A DNA stretch of 64,000 bases. Origin: Flavobacterium sp. HBTb2-11-1. Its GTDB lineage: Bacteria > Bacteroidota > Bacteroidia > Flavobacteriales > Flavobacteriaceae. The DNA lies in the NCBI RefSeq assembly GCF_009826975.1, contig NZ_WUMO01000001.1, positions 930,001 to 994,000 of the forward strand. Reading direction: 5' to 3'. A program made the position numbers and the translations under genes. Position 1 is the first letter of the stretch; every line of letters starts with the position of its first letter. Below the pieces are notes generated by a model. That model worked only from the letters and a program-made list of their open reading frames with translations, searched no databases and had not been told where the DNA came from. Shown here in pieces: positions 54,159 through 61,536 of the stretch.

Positions 54159-55214
54159 ATGATAAAGATATTTACAAAATATTTGACAGTCGCATTAATC
54201 ATGTCTGCCCAGTTGATCTTTTGCCAATCGGATAATGATGGTCCAGAACTTGGGCTGCCTGGCGATAATCTTGATCTGTATGCCGTGATGACCCTGTTTC
54301 AGAAATCAAAAACCATTGAGGAATTTGAGAAAAACTTAAATCTTGAGAAAACAGGAATCAATAATCTGGATTTGAATCTGGATAAGAAAGTTGACTTTAT
54401 AAAAGTAATTACAAAGAAAAATGGCAATTCATTTACTTTTATTCTTCAAGTCGCTGTCAACAAAAATGAGAATCAGGATGTTGCTGTTATTTTGGTTGAT
54501 AAAGATAAAAACGGCAAAGTAAAAATGCAGATTGTAGGCGATGAATTGCTGTATGGTAAAGATTATGTTATTGAACCAGTAAGCAAGTCTTCACCAGCAA
54601 AAACAGCAAATCCTGCCTATACAGGAGATGAACCTGTACAAAGCTCGCCAGCCGTAACGGCAGTTGTGGTAGAAACGGTGCCTATTGTACAATATGTCTA
54701 TTCTCCGGCATATGTGCCGTATTATCCACCTTATTACTACGGATTTTATCCGCCTTATTTCGCCGCTTTTACTGTAATGGCAGTAGGGATTTATCGTCAC
54801 AACCATTATTACCATCATCATGGTTATCACGGTGGACATTATCATGGCGGGAACAATGTATATATTAATAACAGAAACAGTTTTAATAATTACAACAATA
54901 ATAAAATGCGTTCTAATACCGTACGCGACAATTCTGCCAATAATAGATACAATACCAATCGAGGCAATTCTCGTCCTTCAGCAAGCACACGCCCATCAGC
55001 AGGAAATACTAGTGCATCTGGAAGAACTCGCCAGAGTTCGTCGCCAAGCGCAGGAACTTCAAATCTTAATAGAGGAAGCTCTTCAGGATCTAATTTTAAT
55101 AGAGGAGGAGGTTCTTCATCAAGACCAAGTGCAGGGCAAATGGGAGGCGGTTCTCGCGGCAGTTTCGGCGGAGGAGGAGGAGGCTTCGGCGGAGGTGGCG
55201 GAAGAAGAAGATAG
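54159..55214 (+). CDS. Exported His/Tyr/Gly-rich low-complexity protein
   Basis: The 351-residue protein has a signal peptide and a folded N-terminal part (25-140). A Pro/Tyr stretch (AYVPYYPPYYYGFYPPYF) follows, then a hydrophobic helix and a His/Tyr/Gly cluster (HNHYYHHHGYHGGHYHGG). A Ser/Arg/Asn tail ends in poly-Gly and RRR. The His cluster may bind metal. The domain family is not recognised, and the repeated codons make its length prone to change. Confidence 0.75.
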   Translation: MIKIFTKYLTVALIMSAQLIFCQSDNDGPELGLPGDNLDLYAVMTLFQKSKTIEEFEKNLNLEKTGINNLDLNLDKKVDFIKVITKKNGNSFTFILQVAVNKNENQDVAVILVDKDKNGKVKMQIVGDELLYGKDYVIEPVSKSSPAKTANPAYTGDEPVQSSPAVTAVVVETVPIVQYVYSPAYVPYYPPYYYGFYPPYFAAFTVMAVGIYRHNHYYHHHGYHGGHYHGGNNVYINNRNSFNNYNNNKMRSNTVRDNSANNRYNTNRGNSRPSASTRPSAGNTSASGRTRQSSSPSAGTSNLNRGSSSGSNFNRGGGSSSRPSAGQMGGGSRGSFGGGGGGFGGGGGRRR

Positions 55215-55310
55215 ACACTTATTAAAAGCAATTTTGAATATGTCAAAAGTATATTGTTTACTCGTTAAATGAAAGATTTTGCAAACAGGTTAAACTAACT
55301 TAAATTATTA

Positions 55311-55937
55311 ATGAAAATGAAAAGTAAAAAGAATCTATTTTTATGTCTTGGAGCATTCATTTCGCTCGTTAGCTGCCAGATTGAAGGACCTGACAGTTAT
55401 TCGGATTTAGATGTGGTCTACACTGATTACATCTCCGAATATGATTTTGCTGCCCAAGCCACTTATGCAAGACCCAACAAAATTGTTGTCGATGTTAAAA
55501 TATCTCAAGGCGATACCACTTTTGTTTATATGGAAGATCAATATGCGACACCGATATTTAATCAAATTGATAAAAATATGACTGCATTAGGCTGGACTAA
55601 AGTAGACATTAGCGGCAATCCAGATGTATTGTTTACACCAGCTTTTATGAAATCTACAACAGTATTCTACTCATATTGGTATGACTGGTGGTATGGTGGA
55701 TATTATCCGCCATATTGGGGCTGGTACTATCCGCCCTATGTTTCGGTAAGTTCTTATACAACAGGAAATTTATTGATGACAATATCAGATCCTTCAAGTG
55801 TTGGGCCTGGCGGAGTGAGTCCAGCGGTTTGGGTAGCTTCGGCTGCGGGTCTGGTAACTTGGGATTATGATGTTTCAAGAGTAACCAAAGGAATCGATCA
55901 GGCTTTTACACAATCACCTTATCTTAAAACTAATTAA
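55311..55937 (+). CDS. DUF4136 lipoprotein
   Basis: The 208-residue protein has a lipoprotein signal ending FISLVSC. YSDLDVVYTDYISEYDF near the start and DVLFTPAFMKSTTVFYSYWY with WWYGGYYPPYWGWYYPPY are typical of DUF4136. It shares the Tyr/Pro-rich style of the protein before it. It ends 2 bases before the next gene, so the two are in one operon. Confidence 0.82.
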   Translation: MKMKSKKNLFLCLGAFISLVSCQIEGPDSYSDLDVVYTDYISEYDFAAQATYARPNKIVVDVKISQGDTTFVYMEDQYATPIFNQIDKNMTALGWTKVDISGNPDVLFTPAFMKSTTVFYSYWYDWWYGGYYPPYWGWYYPPYVSVSSYTTGNLLMTISDPSSVGPGGVSPAVWVASAAGLVTWDYDVSRVTKGIDQAFTQSPYLKTN

Positions 55938-55939
55938 CC

Positions 55940-56530
55940 ATGAAAAAGATTATAGCAAGCCTAATGTTATTAGGAACAATTAGTTTGAGCGCGCAGAATT
56001 CTGTAGTCAATGTGGCATGGTCATTAGGATTTCCCACAGGCGATCTTTCAGATTATATAAGTGATGTAAGCGCACGCGGATTTTCTTTAAGTTATGCAAG
56101 ATTTGTAAAACCAGAGCTAACAGTTGGTTTCAGCACGGGCTGGAATGTTTTTCATAGCAGTCTTGCTTATGATACTTATACAGAAGGAACTTCTTCTCTT
56201 TCGGGCAAACAGTGGAGAACCAATAATGCGATTCCGATTTTGGCCAATGCAAATTATTATTTCAAAAAAAGCGATAAAATAAATTCGTACGCAGGAATGG
56301 GAATTGGTATGGTTTACAACCGAAGAAATACAGATATGTATATTTATACCTTAGAAGAGGAATCTTGGAATTTTGCCTTGCAACCCGAAATTGGTTTAGA
56401 ATATAAAATAGATTCCAAAGTAGCTTTAACCGCTGCTGGTAAATATTATTACTGTTTTGAATCGGGAGAGATTCCCTATCCAACATCCTATTTTGCACTC
56501 AATATTGGAGTTTCATTCTTAGGTTGGTAA
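55940..56530 (+). CDS. Outer-membrane beta-barrel protein
   Basis: The 196-residue protein has a signal peptide (MKKIIASLMLLGTISLSAQ) and eight or so amphipathic strands, including FSLSYARFVKPELTVGFSTG, YAGMGIGMVYNRR and FALQPEIGLEYKI. The end is aromatic (FALNIGVSFLGW), as recognised by the BAM machine. It is an OmpW/OmpA-like small barrel without a known ligand. Confidence 0.8.
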   Translation: MKKIIASLMLLGTISLSAQNSVVNVAWSLGFPTGDLSDYISDVSARGFSLSYARFVKPELTVGFSTGWNVFHSSLAYDTYTEGTSSLSGKQWRTNNAIPILANANYYFKKSDKINSYAGMGIGMVYNRRNTDMYIYTLEEESWNFALQPEIGLEYKIDSKVALTAAGKYYYCFESGEIPYPTSYFALNIGVSFLGW

Positions 56531-56558
56531 ACGGCGTTTTTTATAATGTTTCATCAGA

Positions 56559-56594
56559 AAAAATGCGTAAGTCCTTTGGGGTTTACGCATTTTT
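56559..56594 (+). terminator. Terminator after the exported-protein operon
   Basis: AAAAATGCGTAA (56559-56570) pairs with TTACGCATTTTT (56583-56594) around a 12-base loop. Confidence 0.85.
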
Positions 56595-56714
56595 GGTTTT
56601 TATATATGATGTTTTTTTTAAAGTATTCATTTTATTGGTTATCATATAAGATAACCGATTGGTGAAAATATATTATGACATTTGATTATTTAAAATGATA
56701 TAAAAATTGAAAGA

Positions 56715-57029
56715 ATGGAAACGGTAGAAATAGAGAAAGTAAATTATCTAAAAAAACAATCAACTCAATATTTAAATATTTTAAAAACGGCTGATAAAGG
56801 TTACAATGCAGAAATCAGTGTTTTAAATTATTCGGAACTAGGTTGTGTAATAACAAATATGCTAAAGCTGTGTATTTTGGCATTAGAACAAGATAATGGA
56901 AAAAAGCTATCTATAGATGTTGGATTAGTTTTAGAACAAGCGCTCCAATTATTTCCAACTGATGAAATGGAGCTCTTAGATATTATTAATGAAATGCACA
57001 TTAAAGAATCTAGCGTTGAGGTTAAATAA
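56715..57029 (+). CDS. Small conserved protein, chromosomal paralogue
   Basis: This 104-residue protein contains YNAEISVLNYSELGCVITNM, LKLCILALEQD and IDVGLVLEQALQLFPTDEME. It is clearly the same family as the two in the mobile element (34309 and 34677), closer to the first, and as the short ORF at 16364. The function is unknown. It stands alone before a palindrome cluster. Confidence 0.75.
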   Translation: METVEIEKVNYLKKQSTQYLNILKTADKGYNAEISVLNYSELGCVITNMLKLCILALEQDNGKKLSIDVGLVLEQALQLFPTDEMELLDIINEMHIKESSVEVK

Positions 57030-57250
57030 AAAAGCTCCAAAAGAAATTTGGAGCAATCATTCCGTAGGAATGTCTCATCGTTAGAAATGAAATTTGAATC
57101 CCGAATACACGTTCCGTAGGAACGTTTGATTGGTAAATGTTTCGCAAATCAGGTGTCCCTACAGGACACAATGTAATGCAATATTTTTTTTCTACCGACG
57201 AGATATTTCTAGCGGAATATAAAAATTGTTGCTGATACAAACCAATAGAA
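57030..57250. repeat. Cluster of short palindromes (REP-like)
   Basis: Units are GCTCCAA/TTGGAGC near 57033-57054, CATTCC-GTA-GGAATG (near 57059-57073), ACGTTCC-GTA-GGAACGT (near 57109-57125) and GTGTCC-CTACA-GGACAC (near 57152-57168). CTACCGACGAGATATTTCTAG follows. All share a TCC-n-GGA core. It looks like an intergenic repeat of the BIME/REP type, not a gene. Confidence 0.7.
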
Positions 57251-57253
57251 AAT

Positions 57254-57673
57254 TTATGCTAAATTTTCTGCAGCAAAGTTTTTGCAATAGTCTTTTATCA
57301 GATCTCGAACGCTTCTAAATTGCTCCATTATTTCAGAATCAGTTCCTGTTGCTTTTGCGGGATCAGGGAAATTATAGTGAAATTTGACTGCTTTGGTTGG
57401 AAAAAATGGGCATCGTTCTTTTGCATTATCACAAACCGTAATGACAAAGTCAAAATCAATATGAGTATATTCATCAATATTATTTGATGTATGATTCGAA
57501 ATGTCGATTCCGTCTTCTTTCATTATCAAAATAGCTTTCGGATTAACACCATGAGTTTCTACGCCCGCGCTGTAAACCTCAGCTTTATTTCCTGCAAAAA
57601 GTCTCATATATCCTTCAGCAATTTGGCTTCTGCAGCTATTTCCTGTACAAAGTATTAGTATTTTCTTTTTCAT
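57254..57673 (-). CDS. arsC: Arsenate reductase, low-molecular-weight phosphatase type
   Basis: The 139-residue protein (ATG 57673) has the catalytic loop LCTGNSCRSQIAEGY with C9-x5-R15, VCDNAKERCPFFP with the second/third redox cysteines, and FPDPAKATG with the acid. This matches thioredoxin-coupled ArsC. It reduces arsenate to arsenite. It is the last gene of the ars operon; the start is 2 bases after the stop of the 41-residue peptide gene. The frame is open to 57691, but that start would overlap this peptide. Confidence 0.9.
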   Translation of the reverse strand: MKKKILILCTGNSCRSQIAEGYMRLFAGNKAEVYSAGVETHGVNPKAILIMKEDGIDISNHTSNNIDEYTHIDFDFVITVCDNAKERCPFFPTKAVKFHYNFPDPAKATGTDSEIMEQFRSVRDLIKDYCKNFAAENLA

Positions 57674-57675
57674 AA

Positions 57676-57801
57676 TTAAACGAGTAGCCAAATGATATTT
57701 ATAATGCAGAATTTTGGCTCAAAACCGAAAATGAGCTGCAGCAAAATAACAGAAGCAGTTATTATAATTGGTTTCTTGTATTTGAAGATTTGTTCTTTCA
57801 T
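57676..57801 (-). CDS. 41-residue membrane microprotein in the ars operon
   Basis: ATG at 57801-57799 follows the stop of the DUF6428 gene with one base between (TAAAATG), and the stop at 57676 is 2 bases before the arsC ATG. It encodes a basic start (MKEQIFKYKKP), one hydrophobic helix (IIITASVILLQLIFGF) and a second hydrophobic end (FCIINIIWLLV). The packing is as tight as in a true operon. The role is unknown; membrane location near arsenic resistance is inferred. Confidence 0.7.
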   Translation of the reverse strand: MKEQIFKYKKPIIITASVILLQLIFGFEPKFCIINIIWLLV

Positions 57802-57802
57802 T

Positions 57803-58276
57803 TTAGCAGCATCCTGAATTTGGTGTGCAGCAAGAAGCATTGTCATTGGTCAATTGAGTAAGATTGATTTTTTGTTTTTCTGCAGGAATGCCGCAAGCAT
57901 CTTGTGCTAAACATGCTGTGGTTTTATTTTTTAGAACAAAAGTCTTTCCGTTAAACTCCAAATCATATTTTCCAATTGTGCTGTTTTGATATTCGACTTC
58001 AATTTCTAAATCTTCAATATTTAGCTTATCTTCAGACAATTGAATGATGTGCAATAATTTATTCGGCTTTAGACGATGCTCAAAATCATTGGCATCCCAA
58101 AGCTGAAAGTTTACTACTTTCTCATTTCTGATTACTCCGCCGCAATCAATAAATTTTTTGGTTACTACTCCAACTTCCGTAACATGAAAATGTTCTGGCA
58201 CAAAAGTTCCGTTTTCCAATTGAAATTCAACATTCTCTAATGTTGGTAAAATCTGTTTTACTTCTGATAATTTCAT
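57803..58276 (-). CDS. DUF6428 protein of the ars operon
   Basis: The 157-residue protein has EHFHVTEVGVVTKKFIDCGG and QLWDANDFEHRLKPNKLL, known from a family next to arsR/arsC. The C-terminus is cysteine-rich (CLAQDACGIPAEK and ASCCTPNSGCC) and may bind arsenite or another thiol-seeking metal. The function is unproven. An ArsR-like operator precedes it at 58297. Confidence 0.8.
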   Translation of the reverse strand: MKLSEVKQILPTLENVEFQLENGTFVPEHFHVTEVGVVTKKFIDCGGVIRNEKVVNFQLWDANDFEHRLKPNKLLHIIQLSEDKLNIEDLEIEVEYQNSTIGKYDLEFNGKTFVLKNKTTACLAQDACGIPAEKQKINLTQLTNDNASCCTPNSGCC

Positions 58277-58296
58277 TTTGTTTTATTTATTTGTTA

Positions 58297-58314
58297 ATTG
58301 CAATATTGCGATAT
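58297..58314 (-). promoter_or_regulatory. ArsR operator copy 2
   Basis: ATTGCAATATTGCGATAT here equals the box before arsR (58676-58693) at 17 of 18 bases. It lies between arsR and the DUF6428 gene, which suggests a second regulated promoter. Confidence 0.6.
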
Positions 58315-58333
58315 AATTTCTCAAAAAAATGTT

Positions 58334-58660
58334 TTAGCAACATTTTGATTTTGAAATAGTTTGTGTGATGTTTAAAAAATAGGAGTTTAAAATGTCAATT
58401 GTCTTTTCATCGATACAATAGCAAATAGCATTTCCAGAAATATTTCCTTTAATGATTCCCGCATTTTTTAGCTCCTTTAGATGCTGAGAAACGGTAGGCT
58501 GCGCAAGAGGCAGCTCGTTTACAATATCGCCGCAAATGCATTCATTCACTTTTAATAAATATTCGATTATGGCAATTCTTGCAGGATGTCCTAACGCTTT
58601 GGCAATTGTAGCAATTTGATTTTGTGCGTCTGTAAAATGTTCAGTTTTAGTTGCTCCCAT
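58334..58660 (-). CDS. arsR: ArsR-family metalloregulator
   Basis: The 108-residue protein has the winged-helix core KALGHPARIAIIEYLL, ECICGDIVNELPLAQPTVSQ and HLKELKNAGIIKG. The CxC-like pair in ECICGDI is in the metal-binding alpha3 position, and the end has CC. It represses the operon without arsenite. An operator lies 16 bases before its start. Confidence 0.9.
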   Translation of the reverse strand: MGATKTEHFTDAQNQIATIAKALGHPARIAIIEYLLKVNECICGDIVNELPLAQPTVSQHLKELKNAGIIKGNISGNAICYCIDEKTIDILNSYFLNITQTISKSKCC

Positions 58661-58675
58661 ATTTAGTATATTAAT

Positions 58676-58693
58676 ATTGCAATATTACGATAT
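58676..58693 (-). promoter_or_regulatory. ArsR operator copy 1
   Basis: ATTGCAATATTACGATAT lies just upstream of arsR and is nearly the same as the box at 58297-58314. The core is close to a palindrome (ATTGCAATAT). Confidence 0.6.
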
Positions 58694-58738
58694 TGTTTTT
58701 AAATGACGAAATTTTTAATAGATTATTTTAAAGCAAAA

Positions 58739-58764
58739 AAAGCTCCAGATTTCTCTAGAGCTTT
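58739..58764 (-). terminator. Terminator of the DUF1254 gene
   Basis: AAAGCTCCAGA pairs with TCTAGAGCTTT around TTTC with one mismatch; on the minus strand T7 follows. Its core is the same as that of the tRNA-Glu terminator. Confidence 0.85.
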
Positions 58765-58785
58765 CGCCTTTTATAAAATTATATT

Positions 58786-59880
58786 TTATTTAACCTCAAC
58801 AGCCTCAGGAAATTTCCAAGTGCCATTAAGTATTTCTTTGTGCGGACGATAAAGTCTAACCCAATAATTCCATCCATCAGTAACCGGAATACAATTTGGC
58901 GTTTTTCCGTCACAGCCTCCAAACTGTATGGTAATTGAACCATCAGCATCTTTTTTTGCCGTGATATTGTTTAAAGTATACATATTGAGATCGTTTTTCT
59001 CAAAATAACCCGTTTTATTGTACACACTCACAGACCAAAAACCGTCGACAGGAACATTTTTTATTTTAAGTTTATAAACTGTTTTTCCGTCATTTTTTTT
59101 CGGATTTACAGAAAGATACAGCGCATCTTTTTCAGGATTTCCGCCCCAACCGGTAGCGCTTCCAAGCAAATGGCGGGTTTCATCGACTTTTCCTCTTGGG
59201 CCAAACATTCCTTTGGTGTCAGACAATTTTTTGGAAACTTCAATTAAAGAATCGCGAACTTTCTTCTGACTTGCCTGATCCCAATTTGGAATATCAAATG
59301 TTCCTTTTTCTTTCTGGTCAATTTTAATGGCGTCTTGAAGACCCGTTACAACAGGAAGATCTTTAGGATTATTTGGATCAATAAATGTTCGTATAGCCAA
59401 CATCAAATAGCGTGTGCCGACTTTCTCTTTAGTAAAAGTAAAAATTCCAGGCGCATAATATGTTTCAGAATATTGATCTTCGTCGATTGTCTGCATAGAC
59501 ATAAAACGTTTCCCTGGGTTGGGAAGCGTTATGGTTACAGGTCCTGCATCGAGATCAAAAACGCCAGAAGAATACAAAACATCACGATTGGCACGAATAA
59601 CAGTCTGTTTGTCAATTGGCATAAGCGTTCTGTAATGATGCATGTTTCCAACACCGCCCGATTCTTTTACAGAAGTTGAAAAATAAACATCGGTTTCTGC
59701 ACGGTTGAAATTTGCTGCGGTTACGGTAACACTATTTTCTTGAGCCAAAGAATCTGTTTTTGCAGCAGTCGAATCTTTTAGTGCTTCAGAATCGCCGCTT
59801 GATTTTTCTTTTTTACAGGAAGAAATGAGCAACGATATGGTAACTAAAAATATTCCTGATAGCAATTTGTAATTTTTCAT
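58786..59880 (-). CDS. DUF1254/DUF1214 lipoprotein 1
   Basis: The 364-residue protein has a lipoprotein signal (ISLLISSC) and a linker rich in Ser/Ala/Asp. Residues 50-160 are DUF1254-like (VIRANRDVLYSSGVFDLD, GKRFMSMQTIDEDQYSETYY). The C-terminal DUF1214 domain has VDGFWSVSVYNKTGYF and WNYWVRLYRPHKEILNGTW. The function is unknown. It is 57 bases after a similar gene, so the two are a divergent tandem pair. Confidence 0.85.
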   Translation of the reverse strand: MKNYKLLSGIFLVTISLLISSCKKEKSSGDSEALKDSTAAKTDSLAQENSVTVTAANFNRAETDVYFSTSVKESGGVGNMHHYRTLMPIDKQTVIRANRDVLYSSGVFDLDAGPVTITLPNPGKRFMSMQTIDEDQYSETYYAPGIFTFTKEKVGTRYLMLAIRTFIDPNNPKDLPVVTGLQDAIKIDQKEKGTFDIPNWDQASQKKVRDSLIEVSKKLSDTKGMFGPRGKVDETRHLLGSATGWGGNPEKDALYLSVNPKKNDGKTVYKLKIKNVPVDGFWSVSVYNKTGYFEKNDLNMYTLNNITAKKDADGSITIQFGGCDGKTPNCIPVTDGWNYWVRLYRPHKEILNGTWKFPEAVEVK

Positions 59881-59937
59881 ACTATTTGAAATTAAAATTA
59901 GAAAAATGGTTATGATTTTATTTCTGAATTAGGGTTC

Positions 59938-61338
59938 TTATTTTACAATTTCTGGAAGAGGCATTTTCCAAACATTATTGATAACATCTGGTTGTGGGCC
60001 ATAAATTCTCATCACAAATATGAATTTTTCATCTTTAGGTGTCGGAAGCCAGTTGCTTTCTTTGTCTTTTCCAGGAGAGTCTTTTTGTAGATAAATGTTC
60101 AAATCTCCATTAGGTTCATATTTTAATCCTTTTGTTTTATTGCCAATAGAATATCTGTTAATTGGATTTCGCACAAGAAAACGTTTAGGAAGATTATACA
60201 TTGTGATGCTCCAAAAGTATTTGGCTTCAGGCAATTGATCTTTAGTAAATTTCAGTACATACTTATTATTTCCTAAAAGCACCTGATTGTTTTTATCGAC
60301 GTTGCTTCCAGTATAAACGGCTTCTTCTTTGGTATTTCCGTAAATTCCTGCAGCTGCAGCAATTGCACGGTTGAGGTAGTTATTTTTAAGTTCTGCACGC
60401 GTGCCAAAAAGGCTTCCTGCATCTTTAACATTATCTATTTTAGATTCCAATTCTTGTTTGGCTTCGGCAATTCCTTTTTCTATCGCTTTTATCGTTTCTG
60501 GCGGATATTTCGAACTGTCAAAAGGTTCGCCAGGCACAATTCCGATTTTAGCAAAGCGTTTTCTAAGTTCTTTTTCGCTGCTGTCTTCGCTCGTATATTG
60601 TAATAAAGCATTTAGAGCACTAATAAATTGAAGCGAACTGTAATCGCTTTCTTTCCAGACAGGCAGAGGAAGATTGTATTTTTTTACTGGCGGAGCAGGC
60701 TGTTTTGTATATTCATGAAGCGGAATTAATTTGTACTGTGCCTGAATTTTTTTAAGATTTGGCACATCGGCAGGATCGTGTAGTTGTGTACGGCCTACAA
60801 GAAAGATCAAATTGGTTTCAGAATGTAAAACCTTATCAATGCCTTTTGGAGTTTCTCCTTTCCAATCTGGCCCTGCAATGAGATATTTTCCAGCATTATT
60901 GCCAGTTGCTCGAGATCCAATATATTCAAAATTGAAGGTATAGAGGTCTATAAACTGCATTACATAATATCTGCTTTCTTCAATCTTTGGCACTTCAAGA
61001 ATAACAGGTTCATCTGAAACATTAAGCGATGCCATTGAGTAAGGCGTATCATTATTGATCGTTATTACTAAAGTATCGGCAGGTGTAGCACTCATTGCTA
61101 CGCTTTTGAATTTGTTGAATCCTGAATATTCTTTAGCTTCCTTGTTGATTGCGCTAGAATAAATGGTTTTATAATTATAAAAAATCGGATATCCGTATAT
61201 CCAAGCTTCTTTAGCAATTGCAGTTATGGAGTCGGCAGATGTAGCATTTGCAGTATCTTGTTTATCTTTTGTTTGTTCTTTTTTGCAGCCTGTTACTGCT
61301 AGAAGTGCGACGATAAAAAAAGCGGTTAAATTTTTCAT
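59938..61338 (-). CDS. DUF1254/DUF1214 lipoprotein 2
   Basis: From ATG 61338 it has 466 residues (ATG 61359 is an alternative), with a lipoprotein signal ending LLAVTGC. DUF1254 is seen in AWIYGYPIFYNYKTIYS, TINNDTPYSMASLNVSDEPV and YYVMQFIDLYTFNFEYIGSR. DUF1214 is seen in AKYFWSITMYNLPKRFLVRN and FVMRIYGPQPDVINNVW. It is the full-length form, while the neighbour lacks the first part. An envelope role is inferred. Confidence 0.85.
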   Translation of the reverse strand: MKNLTAFFIVALLAVTGCKKEQTKDKQDTANATSADSITAIAKEAWIYGYPIFYNYKTIYSSAINKEAKEYSGFNKFKSVAMSATPADTLVITINNDTPYSMASLNVSDEPVILEVPKIEESRYYVMQFIDLYTFNFEYIGSRATGNNAGKYLIAGPDWKGETPKGIDKVLHSETNLIFLVGRTQLHDPADVPNLKKIQAQYKLIPLHEYTKQPAPPVKKYNLPLPVWKESDYSSLQFISALNALLQYTSEDSSEKELRKRFAKIGIVPGEPFDSSKYPPETIKAIEKGIAEAKQELESKIDNVKDAGSLFGTRAELKNNYLNRAIAAAAGIYGNTKEEAVYTGSNVDKNNQVLLGNNKYVLKFTKDQLPEAKYFWSITMYNLPKRFLVRNPINRYSIGNKTKGLKYEPNGDLNIYLQKDSPGKDKESNWLPTPKDEKFIFVMRIYGPQPDVINNVWKMPLPEIVK

Positions 61339-61491
61339 AATCAGACGGTTTAATTTCATGTAAGATTTTCTTTGATTTTAAAATTAGATTTTAAAAGAAA
61401 AACTCCACTTTTTTGGATGGCAAAAATGGTTGCAAATTATAAATTGCAACCATTTTGAAATAAATTGTACTAAAATGGAAGGGAAACAAAA

Positions 61492-61515
61492 AAGCCTCAG
61501 ATTTCTCTGAGGCTT
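61492..61515 (-). terminator. Terminator after the exported ASKHA-like gene
   Basis: AAGCCTCAGA (61492-61501) pairs with TCTGAGGCTT (61506-61515) around TTTC; on the minus strand T6 follows. Confidence 0.88.
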
Positions 61516-61536
61516 ATAAGATTTTAAAAAATACTT

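Noticed and set aside
54890..55246. 118-residue minus-strand ORF rich in Pro and Leu
   Set aside because: It is the antisense reading of the Gly/Ser-rich tail of the exported protein at 54159-55214.
54820..55272. 150-residue plus-strand ORF in another frame
   Set aside because: It is a frame shadow of the low-complexity His/Gly/Ser region, with repetitive Ile/Glu/Ala content.
57022..57240. 72-residue minus-strand ORF
   Set aside because: It lies wholly in the palindrome cluster and translates the repeats.
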